Shown piece by piece: positions 9,736 to 18,004 of a stretch of DNA of 64,000 bases. The notes under the pieces were generated by a model that saw only the letters and a program-made list of their open reading frames with translations, searched no databases and was not told the origin of the DNA. This DNA is from Pseudomonadota bacterium (GTDB lineage Bacteria > Desulfobacterota > Binatia > Binatales > Binataceae): positions 152,554 to 216,553 of the forward strand of contig JAJPIF010000006.1 of assembly GCA_021324885.1 (NCBI GenBank), read 5' to 3'. Position numbers and translations under genes: made by a program. Each line of letters opens with the position of its first letter. The stretch's first letter is position 1.

Positions 9736-10749
9736 ATGAAGTACGTCAAACTGGGCCGAACCGGACTCACGGTTTCAAGAATCTGTCTGGGATGTATGAG
9801 CTACGGCACCAGACAGTGGCGCGACTGGGTGCTGAGCGAAGATGAGGCGCGAGCGCATTTCGCCCGCGCAATCGAGGCCGGAATCAATTTTTTCGACACC
9901 GCCAACGTGTACTCGATGGGGGTCAGCGAGCAGATCACCGGCAAATGGCTGGGCGAGATGGGCCGGCGCGACGAACTGGTGATTGCCACCAAGGTACACG
10001 GCCGGATGGCGCCGGGACCCAACGGCGCCGGACTCAGCCGCAAGCACATAATGGCGCAATGCGACGCTTCATTGCGCAGACTTAACACCGACTATATCGA
10101 CCTCTACCAAATCCATCGATGGGACTACACCACTCCAATCGAGGAAACGCTCGACGCGCTGGATTGCCTGGTCCGCGCCGGCAAGGTCAGATATATCGGC
10201 GCCAGCAGCATGGCTGCCTGGCAATTCTCCAAGGCGCTGTTCACCGCGCGCGAAAACGGATGGCATCAGTTCGTCTCGATGCAGAACCATTACAACCTGG
10301 TCTATCGCGAGGAAGAACGCGAGATGATTCCGCTGTGCGTGGATCAGGGCGTCGGCGTGATTCCGTGGAGTCCACTGGCCCGTGGCTTCCTGTGCGGCAA
10401 TCGTACGCGCGAGGGCAAGGCGATAACCACGCGCGCCGCCAGCGATCCATTTGCCGGGCCCTATTACACCGAGGATGGCTACGCGATCGTCGAGGCGGTC
10501 TCCAACGTGGCCCGGGCGCGCGGCGTGACTGCGGGCGAAGTCGCGCTGGCGTGGATTCTTCAGGCACCGGGCGTAACCGCTCCGATCGTCGGAACCACCC
10601 GGCTGAACCATCTGGAGGAGGCAATCAGAGCCCTGGATTTGCAACTGTCGCCGGAAGAAATCGCTGCGCTCGAGGCGCCTTACCGACCCAAACCGATTGC
10701 CGGTCACGAACAGCCCAAAGCGGCCATTATGCTCAAGCAGCGCGGATAA
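9736..10749 (+). CDS. Aldo/keto reductase
   Basis: 337-aa NADPH-dependent oxidoreductase of the aldo/keto reductase superfamily, TIM-barrel fold, similar to YajO/PdxI-type or general stress members. The catalytic tetrad is visible: Asp and Tyr in FFDTANVYSMG (near residue 50), Lys in VIATKVHGR (near 84) and His in YQIHRWD (near 118). The cofactor region IPWSPLARGFLCG and the C-terminal APIVGTTRLNHLEEA are canonical. The start ATG follows GGATCGGAGCG. It is divergent from the alkyl-DHAP-synthase-like gene, with about 100 nt between them that must hold both promoters. The physiological substrate is unknown. Confidence 0.93.
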   Translation: MKYVKLGRTGLTVSRICLGCMSYGTRQWRDWVLSEDEARAHFARAIEAGINFFDTANVYSMGVSEQITGKWLGEMGRRDELVIATKVHGRMAPGPNGAGLSRKHIMAQCDASLRRLNTDYIDLYQIHRWDYTTPIEETLDALDCLVRAGKVRYIGASSMAAWQFSKALFTARENGWHQFVSMQNHYNLVYREEEREMIPLCVDQGVGVIPWSPLARGFLCGNRTREGKAITTRAASDPFAGPYYTEDGYAIVEAVSNVARARGVTAGEVALAWILQAPGVTAPIVGTTRLNHLEEAIRALDLQLSPEEIAALEAPYRPKPIAGHEQPKAAIMLKQRG

Positions 10750-10985
10750 ATCTCAGCGTTAGTTGCATGACACTATTGTGGCGGAGGGCCTTGGTTCCGT
10801 CTCCTTTCAGGAGAGGGTTAGGAAGAGGTTTTACGCCCCGGCCTCGATACGCCCTGCACCTCGGGGCCATATGTGTTTCGCGGTCATTAGCTGACGACAA
10901 AATTCTCGCTTTGGTGCTAGGATAGGCGGACCGCGCCCGGCGCTTGCGGCAAGGGCCGCAGCCCCAGGCCGCAAGGAGCAGGACC

Positions 10986-12224
10986 ATGGAATTCGATCTG
11001 ACCGATCCCGAATGCTTCGCCAAACACGACCCGCATCCGGTGTTCAAGCGTCTGCGCACCGAGGATCCTATCCATTGGACCACTGGCGGCCGAATCCAGC
11101 GCGGCTTCTGGTCGATCACGCGCTACGAAGACGCACTCACGGTCTATCGCGATCCCATCCGGTTCAGTTCGCAGCGCTATTCGGTGGGGCTGCCCTCCAA
11201 TTCGGAAGCGGAAACGATGCTGAGCCCCGAGATGCGCGGCTGCGGCCAGATGCTGATCGGCACTGACCCGCCCCGCCACAATGCGATGCGCAAGCGGTTT
11301 AACGGCGCCTTCCTGCCGCGCGCAGTCGCGCAGTTGGAATCCTCCGGCCGGCAAATCGTTGCGGAAATAATCGACGCGGTCGCGGCGCGCGGCGAATGCG
11401 ACTTCGTGGTCGAGGTGGCGGCGCGGCTGCCCATGGCGGTCATTTGCGAGATGATGGGGATTGCGCGCGCCGACTGGGGCTTTATGTTCAAGTGTGCCAA
11501 CATGGTCATCGGCGGCGAAGATCCCGAATACCAGGTTGGCGGCTCGGCGATGCAGACCGCGATGATGGGCGGGATGCAGCTCTTCAACTACTGCCTGGAT
11601 TTGGCCAAAAAGCGGCGCGCGAATCCCGGCCGCGACCTGCTCAGCGTGATCGGCAACGCCCGCCTTGACGGCGAACCGCTCAACGACATGGAAATCGGCC
11701 ACAACGCCGTCATGTTCGTGCTCGGCGGGCTGGAGACCACGCGCAACGCGATCTCGGGCGGCGTGCTCGAATTGATGCGCAATCCGGATCAATGGCAGCG
11801 GCTTGCGCACGAGCCGGCCCTGATGCCTACGGCGATCGAGGAAATCCTGCGCTGGACCAGTCCCATCACACACATCATGCGCACCGCCACCTGCGACTTC
11901 CAATGGCGCGGCCGGCAGATCCGTGACGACGACTGGATCGTGATCTGGAATCCGTCGGCCAATCGCGATGAGGATGTTTTCCCCGACCCCTATCGATTCG
12001 ATATAACACGCAATCCCAATTACCATCTAGCCTTCGGACAAGGTGAGCACTTCTGTATCGGATCACATCTGGCCCGCCTGGAACTGCGCCTGATGCTGGA
12101 GGAGGTAATGCGCCGATTGCCAGATCTGAGGCTGGCGGGAGAAGTCGAACGCCTGACCTCGATCCAGGTCGCCGGGATCAAGCATATGCAGGTCAAATTC
12201 ACGCCCAAGCGGGCTGCCGCCTGA
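10986..12224 (+). CDS. Cytochrome P450
   Basis: 412-aa soluble bacterial P450 monooxygenase. The heme-thiolate loop FGQGEHFCIGSHLARLE carries the ligand cysteine near residue 357. The I-helix oxygen-activation motif appears as GGLETTRNAI, and the K-helix ExxR as EEILRW. The sequence style resembles CYP enzymes that hydroxylate sterols, terpenes or alkyl chains in actinobacteria and Binatota-like genomes. I set the start at ATG 10986, which follows an AAGGAGCAGGACC Shine-Dalgarno, not at the ORF-track start 42 nt upstream. No ferredoxin or ferredoxin reductase gene is adjacent, so redox partners must come from elsewhere. Confidence 0.94.
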   Translation: MEFDLTDPECFAKHDPHPVFKRLRTEDPIHWTTGGRIQRGFWSITRYEDALTVYRDPIRFSSQRYSVGLPSNSEAETMLSPEMRGCGQMLIGTDPPRHNAMRKRFNGAFLPRAVAQLESSGRQIVAEIIDAVAARGECDFVVEVAARLPMAVICEMMGIARADWGFMFKCANMVIGGEDPEYQVGGSAMQTAMMGGMQLFNYCLDLAKKRRANPGRDLLSVIGNARLDGEPLNDMEIGHNAVMFVLGGLETTRNAISGGVLELMRNPDQWQRLAHEPALMPTAIEEILRWTSPITHIMRTATCDFQWRGRQIRDDDWIVIWNPSANRDEDVFPDPYRFDITRNPNYHLAFGQGEHFCIGSHLARLELRLMLEEVMRRLPDLRLAGEVERLTSIQVAGIKHMQVKFTPKRAAA

Positions 12225-12444
12225 ACCGCACCCCGAGATCATGGAGTCTGTTCATCGAAACCTGAGTACCGCCGGCATCGCCGGCGTGGGGCAGGGCGGA
12301 CACGATGTTCGCTGCGCTAATCAGGCTGTCAAACCGTCTTAGCGGCGCCGTACCGCCCCCTCAGCGCGATTTTCAAACCAGGCATGTAGAAAATTCCCAC
12401 TACAAACATGGTGGCGTAAAACCGCTGCCCGCTCTTCCTCAGGA

Positions 12445-12461
12445 TTGGCACGAGTTTCGCT
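12445..12461 (+). promoter_or_regulatory. Candidate sigma-54 promoter of the small secreted protein
   Basis: TTGGCACG-AGTT-TCGCT matches 12 of 13 defined positions of the sigma-54 consensus TTGGCACG-N4-TTGCW, with exact GG-N10-GC spacing. The -12 GC lies 46 nt upstream of the ATG at 12506. That predicts a leader of about 34 nt containing the strong GGAGG ribosome-binding site. Confidence 0.65.
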
Positions 12462-12505
12462 GCGTTGGGAAATAACTCAATTGGCCAAGAGGAAGGAGGT
12501 CAGAA

Positions 12506-12913
12506 ATGCGAAGATTCTTCTGTGTTCTCGCGGCGGGAACGATGGCGGTGGCGATGGCCGTCCCGGTTATCGCCCAGGCCGGTCCGGCCGATACCAATAG
12601 TCAGCCCATGCAGATGGCATCGGTAAAGTCCGGCAACGTGATTATCGAAGGAGGAGGAGGGTCCACCGCCGACCTCAACGTCGCGCGCTATAAGGCCTGG
12701 GACGAATTCCGCAGCAATCATCCGGAAATAGTTCGTGAAATACGGCGCAATCCAAGGCTCGTGGGCAGCCAGAGTTTCCTCCGCCGCCACCCTGCCCTGG
12801 CACGGCTGTTCGATTCCAACCCGGGTATGCAGCAGAGTATGATGCGGTATCCGGGTAATTACGTTGTCCCGGCGATGACGCATCGCTACCGGATGGCTAA
12901 AGCTACCCGGTGA
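12506..12913 (+). CDS. Small secreted protein of unknown function
   Basis: 135-aa protein with a clear Sec signal peptide: basic MRRFF, a hydrophobic core and a likely AQA cleavage site near residue 25. The mature part has a polar linker with four glycines, then a charged helical segment (KAWDEFRSNHPEIVREIR) with repeated 'NHPEIV / RHPALA / NPGMQQ' phrasing. I do not recognise a named domain. A strong AGGAAGGAGGT Shine-Dalgarno precedes the ATG, and an excellent sigma-54 -24/-12 site lies upstream. Both point to a genuinely expressed and regulated periplasmic or exported product. It is convergent with the enoyl-CoA hydratase, with a hairpin between them. Confidence 0.75.
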   Translation: MRRFFCVLAAGTMAVAMAVPVIAQAGPADTNSQPMQMASVKSGNVIIEGGGGSTADLNVARYKAWDEFRSNHPEIVREIRRNPRLVGSQSFLRRHPALARLFDSNPGMQQSMMRYPGNYVVPAMTHRYRMAKATR

Positions 12914-12929
12914 TCGCCACGCGTGAAAG

Positions 12930-12959
12930 GGGGTTCTACGCTCGCACGCAGAGCCCCCA
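12930..12959. terminator. Possible bidirectional hairpin between convergent genes
   Basis: An inverted repeat, GGGGGTTCT with AGAGCCCCC around a 12-nt loop, sits between two convergent genes. No U-tract follows on either strand, so intrinsic termination is only possible. Confidence 0.35.
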
Positions 12960-12987
12960 ATCCCAGATTCGCCGCTGCCAGCTTGCC

Positions 12988-13803
12988 TCATTTACCGGTG
13001 AATTTGGGCTGGCGCTTCTCGGCGAACGCCGCGGTGGCTTCCTTGTGATCCTGCGTATACATGGTCAGAGTTTCGTAGGCGAGCGCGGCGTCGTCGTTCA
13101 TTAGCGCCAGGTTCTTGATGGTCTTGTTGACCGCCAGCTTGGTCCAGCGGATAGCCCAGGTCGGGCCGTCGGCCAATTGTCGCGCAAGTTCTCGCGCCTT
13201 GGGCAGCACCTGATCCTTGGGTAGGGCGTAATTGACCAGGCCGATCTTGGCCGCTTCCGCCCCGCTGATGAAATTGCCGGTCATGAGGTATTCCTTGGCG
13301 CGTGAGGGGCCCACCAAAAGCGGCCACATGATCGCGCCGCCGTCGCCCGCCACCAATCCCACCTTGACGTGCGTATCCGCCAGCTTGGCGCTTTCGTCGC
13401 ACACCGTGATGTCGCACAGCAGCGCCAAACTGCATCCGAGGCCGACCGCCGCGCCGTTGATCGCCGCCACGATGGGCTGCTCGACGTCGAGCATGTTGTG
13501 GATGATGCGGCGCGCTTCGGTGGCGTTCATCGGAAACGGACCTTTGCGATGAGTCCGGCCGTCAGGACCCTCGTGACCGAAGCCTTTGACGTCGGCTCCG
13601 GCGCAAAACGCCTTGCCGGCCCCGGTCAACAGGATGGCATTGACTTCGGGATCTTCGGAGACGTCCACCCAGATCGTTTCCAGTTCGTGGTGCATCGTAG
13701 GAATGATGGCGTTAAGCGACTCGGGCCGGTTGAGGGTCAAGGTAATCAACCCGTGGTCCTTCTCGATCTTGATGTATTTGTAACCGCTGTAATCTACTGA
13801 CAT
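12988..13803 (-). CDS. Enoyl-CoA hydratase/isomerase family protein
   Basis: 271-aa crotonase-fold protein, expected to hydrate or isomerise an acyl-CoA in fatty-acid or aromatic side-chain degradation. The oxyanion-hole regions are visible as GAGKAFCAGADVKGFG and INGAAVGLGCSLALLCDI. The region that carries a catalytic Glu in classical hydratases reads GLVAGDGGAIMWP here, so the exact chemistry is open. The ORF track reaches 63 codons upstream. I use ATG 13803 because it follows an AGAGGAGGACCGTC Shine-Dalgarno and the family homology starts at once (MSVDYSGYKYI). The acyl-CoA dehydrogenases of the window may act in the same pathway. Confidence 0.92.
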   Translation of the reverse strand: MSVDYSGYKYIKIEKDHGLITLTLNRPESLNAIIPTMHHELETIWVDVSEDPEVNAILLTGAGKAFCAGADVKGFGHEGPDGRTHRKGPFPMNATEARRIIHNMLDVEQPIVAAINGAAVGLGCSLALLCDITVCDESAKLADTHVKVGLVAGDGGAIMWPLLVGPSRAKEYLMTGNFISGAEAAKIGLVNYALPKDQVLPKARELARQLADGPTWAIRWTKLAVNKTIKNLALMNDDAALAYETLTMYTQDHKEATAAFAEKRQPKFTGK

Positions 13804-14243
13804 GACGGTCCTCCTCTGGCTCCGGTTTATACCGCGTTTGCCGGTCTGGCGAAAATGCCGGCTCAACTGCGGGCCCGATCTGGTCTGGCTTGTTCGATTC
13901 TGATCTGGCTTGACCTGGAGGCAAATATTGCTATCTTTGACTCGCTTATCCAAGCCTCCCGGGGGGACGCGAATGAAAACTGGGGAAAACACGCGTTGGC
14001 AGCGTGTTCACGGCAGCCGTACTGTCTGGGCCGTCAGCGGAAACCCACGTTCGGCATGGCACGCTCGTCGCCAGTGGGGATCGGCGCCCATCCGATTTTG
14101 CGCCGCGGTGGCTTTAAGGCTGCGCTCGCCTTTATTGAGCTTTTTGCGCTTGCGGCTGGTACGCCGGGCGCACACGCGATCTCGCTAGCCCAAACCATCG
14201 CCATGATTACTTGAAGATAAACATAAGGGGGGATCCCACAACA
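13804..14243. other. Intergenic region, no supported gene
   Basis: This 440-nt gap separates divergent genes. Track ORFs here (119 and 92 aa) are Arg-rich with no domain. An ATG at 13972 has a G-rich upstream stretch but gives an implausible product. A perfect inverted repeat AACACGC-N7-GCGTGTT lies at 13988-14008 and could be an operator. Confidence 0.5.
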
Positions 14244-16214
14244 ATGCAAAGCTTGATCGGGGGCGTTCGATGGCGTGTTGGCCTCGCCTGCGCCATTGTG
14301 CTCTTCGCGGCCTCGGCGATGGCATTTGTGAATCCTGACGCCAGAAACGTATCCAATACCGCGTCAGTCAGGATTCAGGGCTATCCGTTGGACTGGAGTT
14401 TCAAACACCTGATCTTCTCGCACCCAGCTTCGGCATCGATCGCGCAGCGAATGGAACGGGACCCGCGCTACCGCCTTCAGCAAGCGTGGCGAACTCGCCA
14501 ATCTCAAACCGCAACGGTTGAGCAGTATATGCGATCGCTGGACGCCATAGCTCAGCAGCTTGCGTTCGCGTCGACGAGGAGCGGCAACAAAAAAAAGAGC
14601 AAACAAACCAGGCTGACGGGCGACTGGAGCGTCAATCTGGGGAGCGGCGCCAAGGTGGGAGCCGGCAGGTTTCCGGCGAAATTCTCGTTCAATCCGGATG
14701 CCACGCCGAACTGTTCCAGCGATTTCGTGGTCTTCAACACCAGTCTTACCGGCAGCCCCAGCCAGGCCAGTGTGATCGCCTTTAATCAGCTCTATGCCAC
14801 CACCTGCGGCACCGCTCCGGCAGTGTATTGGGCATACAATACCGGGGGCATGGTCAATAACTCAGTGGTGCTCTCGGCTGATGGCTCGCAGGTCGCCTTC
14901 ATACACTCCGGAACCCCTCCTAGCCTGGTAATCCTGAAGTGGAAGGCGGGACAGGGAACAAGCGCCTCTTCGCCAATGAGTTCCAATGGAACGACCTTCA
15001 TCAGTACATCAACCGCCTCAACCTACGTGAGTTGCAAGACGACTTCCAACGCATGCCAGTTGACTCTGCCTTTTTTTTCCTACACCTTCGCCAACGATTC
15101 CCTGTCATCTCCTTTCTATGACTATACCAACGACATACTCTATGTGGGCGACGACGGCGGTGCGCTTCATAAATTTACCGGCGTATTCAATGGCACACCC
15201 GCGGAAGTGGGCTCCGGATCTCCCTGGCAAACCATTGAAAATGGCACGGCGTTGACGTCGCCGGTTGTTGACTATGGCGCGGCGACTCCAACGATATACA
15301 TCGGTGAATATAAAACGGGGTATGTCGATTATGTCACTACCTCAGGAACGAACCACACCAGATCGGGACACATAGGTTTCAATACCAACGTCGATATCAA
15401 AGACGCTCCCGTTGTGGACGCCACGGCCGGAAAAATTTATGTGGCGGTGGCGGCGGATTCAGCAGGCAACAACGCCATATACATGTTTAATCGCGGTTTC
15501 GCCGGCGGAAATACCGGCAGCGAAGCAATAGTTGGAACTGGCTCTTTGACCAATTCAGTTCCGCTCCTGGACGGCGATTTCGATCAGGTTTATTATGCCT
15601 CCTCCAACGCCACAGGTAATCTTTATGTCTGCGGTGATACCGGCGGTAGTGCAAAACTCTATCAGGTGCCGATAAACGCGGGAATCTTCGGCAGCGCGCT
15701 CACAGGGCCAACGCTGAGCAGCGCGAGCATCACTTGTTCTCCCGTTACGGAAATATACAACACGGCGGCATCTGACGGACCGTTCGACTGGATTTTTTTG
15801 AGCGTGCAGGGCAGCGGCGCTCTTGCGAATTGCGCGGGCGGCGGTTGTGTGATGAGCTTTACCGTCACACAATGGCAGGCCAACACAGCCTACTCGTTGA
15901 ACCAGGAGGTTCTCGACACCAACCTGAACATCGAGAAAGTCACCACCGCGGGAACTTCGGGAGCCAGCCCCCCATCCTGGAACATCAGTTCGGGTGGTGT
16001 AACCGCGGACGGCAGCGGCACGCTGGTCTGGACCAACCAGGGTTCGATGGCAACCAACGCGGCCTCGCGCGCCGAAGCCGGCGGCACCAGCGGTATCATT
16101 ATCGATAACGTATCCACTACAACAGGAGCTTCCCAGGTCTATTTTTCCACGTTGAGCAACGGAAGTTGCGGCGGGGGCTGCGCGGTGCAGGCGTCACAAT
16201 CGGGTCTGAATTGA
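14244..16214 (+). CDS. Large secreted beta-rich protein with a carbohydrate-binding-like module
   Basis: 656-aa exported protein. The signal peptide runs to about residue 28 (VLFAASAMAFV). After a basic segment (NKKKSKQTR near 115), the body is Gly/Ser/Thr-rich with several 'DDILYVGDDGGALHKF'-like blades, suggesting a beta-propeller of PQQ or Kelch type. Near the C-terminus, WQANTAYSLNQEVLD followed by SPPSWNIS and VWTNQGS resembles the small aromatic-rich modules seen in chitin-binding and phage adhesin proteins. Several cysteines (CKTTSNACQL, CAGGGC, CGGGC) suggest disulfides. The start at ATG 14244 follows AAGGGGGGATCC and gives the signal peptide. The residue composition is unlike the neighbours. 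Function unknown; possibly a surface or adhesion protein. Confidence 0.8.
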   Translation: MQSLIGGVRWRVGLACAIVLFAASAMAFVNPDARNVSNTASVRIQGYPLDWSFKHLIFSHPASASIAQRMERDPRYRLQQAWRTRQSQTATVEQYMRSLDAIAQQLAFASTRSGNKKKSKQTRLTGDWSVNLGSGAKVGAGRFPAKFSFNPDATPNCSSDFVVFNTSLTGSPSQASVIAFNQLYATTCGTAPAVYWAYNTGGMVNNSVVLSADGSQVAFIHSGTPPSLVILKWKAGQGTSASSPMSSNGTTFISTSTASTYVSCKTTSNACQLTLPFFSYTFANDSLSSPFYDYTNDILYVGDDGGALHKFTGVFNGTPAEVGSGSPWQTIENGTALTSPVVDYGAATPTIYIGEYKTGYVDYVTTSGTNHTRSGHIGFNTNVDIKDAPVVDATAGKIYVAVAADSAGNNAIYMFNRGFAGGNTGSEAIVGTGSLTNSVPLLDGDFDQVYYASSNATGNLYVCGDTGGSAKLYQVPINAGIFGSALTGPTLSSASITCSPVTEIYNTAASDGPFDWIFLSVQGSGALANCAGGGCVMSFTVTQWQANTAYSLNQEVLDTNLNIEKVTTAGTSGASPPSWNISSGGVTADGSGTLVWTNQGSMATNAASRAEAGGTSGIIIDNVSTTTGASQVYFSTLSNGSCGGGCAVQASQSGLN

Positions 16215-16332
16215 AGCGCCCCCGGGACCGGTAGCCGGCCCCTTGGCTGGCGGGACAAGGCCAGGCGGCGCGGCGTTTCGGCGGACGGTAGATCGTGTTA
16301 TACGACGCGAAAAGGCCGCAGGAGGCACCAAC

Positions 16333-16791
16333 ATGCGCGGAGTATCACACGTTGCTGTCGGCGTTGCCGATATGGAGAAGTCGCTGCACTTCTATCGCGA
16401 TCTGCTGGGACTGCGCGTCGTAATCGACGAAGTCCAGGACATCGGCGGGATCCAGGCGATGAAGGAGGGCACCGCGCGCCCGTCCCGCCGCGCCGTCCAT
16501 CTGGTATGGGACGATGAACCCTGGGCGACTTTTATCGTCCTGTCGCAGTTTCCCGGCGTGCAGTCCAATCCGCCGCCGAAACTGAACCAGGTCGGGATCA
16601 ACCATTTCGCCTTGTGGGTCGACGATCTCAGGGAGCGTGCGGCCAAGCTGGAGCAGGCCGGAGTAAAATTCCAGCTCAAGCCGTCCGAGGTTCCCGCGCC
16701 GACTTACGGCGGCGGCAAGACTCAGAAAGTTCTGACCTGTATCTTTGAAGATCCGGATGGAACGCTGATCCAGCTGGATCAGCAGCTTTGA
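16333..16791 (+). CDS. VOC (glyoxalase/dioxygenase-fold) family protein
   Basis: 152-aa vicinal-oxygen-chelate protein, one full set of paired beta-alpha-beta-beta-beta modules. It begins MRGVSHVAVGVADMEKSLHF, the usual first strand with a metal-ligand His, and ends ILEDP-like (CIFEDPDGTLIQLD), where the Glu is another ligand; INHFALWVDD lies between. Members include glyoxalases, extradiol dioxygenases and methylmalonyl-CoA epimerases; this one cannot be assigned further. ATG 16333 follows GCAGGAGGCACC. The next gene, an acyl-CoA dehydrogenase, starts 3 nt after its stop, so the pair is almost certainly co-translated, pointing to acyl-CoA metabolism. Confidence 0.88.
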   Translation: MRGVSHVAVGVADMEKSLHFYRDLLGLRVVIDEVQDIGGIQAMKEGTARPSRRAVHLVWDDEPWATFIVLSQFPGVQSNPPPKLNQVGINHFALWVDDLRERAAKLEQAGVKFQLKPSEVPAPTYGGGKTQKVLTCIFEDPDGTLIQLDQQL

Positions 16792-16794
16792 CGA

Positions 16795-17979
16795 ATGGAT
16801 TTGAACTACAGTCCCGCGCAGGAGGAATTCCGCCAGCGCGTGCGCGCTTTCATGCGCGACAACCTGCCGCCAGGATGGGGCTCGCCGGGCCATGTGCCGC
16901 CCAAGGGCGAAGCCTTTTTGGAATTTCAGCGCGACTGGCAGCGCCGCCTTTACGAGCACGGCTTTCTCGGCCTGGAATGGCCCAAAGAGTATGGCGGGCA
17001 GGGCGCCAGCCTGGTCGAGAGCGCGATCTTCGGAGAAGAACAGGCGCATGCTCACGCGCCCCAACCGCTCAACCTTGTCGGCTTGTTCCTGACCGGTCCG
17101 ACTCTGCTGGCGCACGGGACCCGGGAGCAGAAGCACCGCTATCTGCGCAACATCCTGTCCGGCCAGGAAATCTGGTGCCAGGGATTTTCCGAACCCGGTT
17201 CCGGATCTGACCTCGCCGCCCTGCGCACCCGCGCCGAGCTTGACGGCGATCACTTGGTGGTCAACGGACAGAAAGTCTGGACCTCCCTGGCGCATATCGC
17301 ACATTGGTGCATGCTGCTGGTGCGCACCGATCCCGCCGCCCCCAAGCACCGGGGTCTGAGCTTCCTGCTGGTCGATATGAAAACACCGGGAATCCGGGTC
17401 AAGCCGCTGCGTCAAATGACCGGCGACGCCGAGTTCAACGAAGTGTTCTTCGACAATGTGCGGGTGCCGCGAGCCAACCTGCTGGGTGGATTGAACAACG
17501 GGTGGCAGGTAGCGATGACCACGCTCATGAACGAGCGCGGCGCGCCGGTAATAACCGTCGGCGCACAATATTACGTGCTGTTCACCGAAATCGTGGAGCT
17601 GTGCCGCCGCATGCGCGGCGTGTCGGCGACCCGCGCTCCGCTGATCCGCCAGCGCATGGCGCAGTTGTACGTCGAATTGCAGGGGATGCGCCTGACCTCC
17701 TACCGCGCCTTTTCCACCATCCTCAAAGGCGGTACGCCCGGACCCGAGGGCTCGATCCTGAAACTGATGTGGTCGGAAACTAACCAGCGCATGCAGGACT
17801 TCGCGATGGAACTGGAGGGGCCGTCCAGCCAATTGCTGGAGGGCCCATACGCGGTGGACGGCGGCCGATGGCAGTTCGAGTTCCTCTACTCGCGCGCCAA
17901 TACCATCCAGGGCGGCACCTCCGAGATTCAACGCAACACCCTGGCCGAACGCGTGCTGGGCCTGCCCCGCGCGCGTTAA
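16795..17979 (+). CDS. Acyl-CoA dehydrogenase
   Basis: 394-aa FAD enzyme that introduces a double bond into an acyl-CoA. N-terminal helices are followed by the flavin/substrate motif FSEPGSGSDLAALRTRAELD near residue 130 and VNGQKVWTSLAH. The C-terminal signature reads IQGGTSEIQRNTLAERVLGL. In medium-chain enzymes the catalytic Glu precedes that GT; here it is Gly, so the base must lie elsewhere, as in FadE-type or isovaleryl-like enzymes. The gene starts 3 nt after the VOC gene and is followed 25 nt later by a second acyl-CoA dehydrogenase. The two could be subunits of an alpha2-beta2 heterotetramer like those acting on steroid side chains, which is an inference. Confidence 0.93.
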   Translation: MDLNYSPAQEEFRQRVRAFMRDNLPPGWGSPGHVPPKGEAFLEFQRDWQRRLYEHGFLGLEWPKEYGGQGASLVESAIFGEEQAHAHAPQPLNLVGLFLTGPTLLAHGTREQKHRYLRNILSGQEIWCQGFSEPGSGSDLAALRTRAELDGDHLVVNGQKVWTSLAHIAHWCMLLVRTDPAAPKHRGLSFLLVDMKTPGIRVKPLRQMTGDAEFNEVFFDNVRVPRANLLGGLNNGWQVAMTTLMNERGAPVITVGAQYYVLFTEIVELCRRMRGVSATRAPLIRQRMAQLYVELQGMRLTSYRAFSTILKGGTPGPEGSILKLMWSETNQRMQDFAMELEGPSSQLLEGPYAVDGGRWQFEFLYSRANTIQGGTSEIQRNTLAERVLGLPRAR

Positions 17980-18004
17980 GCTCTATAGCAATCCGCCGAA
18001 GGCC

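Noticed and set aside
13855-14214. 119-aa and 92-aa ORFs upstream of the secreted repeat protein
   Set aside because: Arg-rich composition without a domain or good ribosome-binding site; treated as chance ORFs.
16345-17931. 528-aa minus-strand ORF opposite the VOC and acyl-CoA dehydrogenase genes
   Set aside because: His/Gln-rich antisense shadow; the plus strand carries well-supported families.
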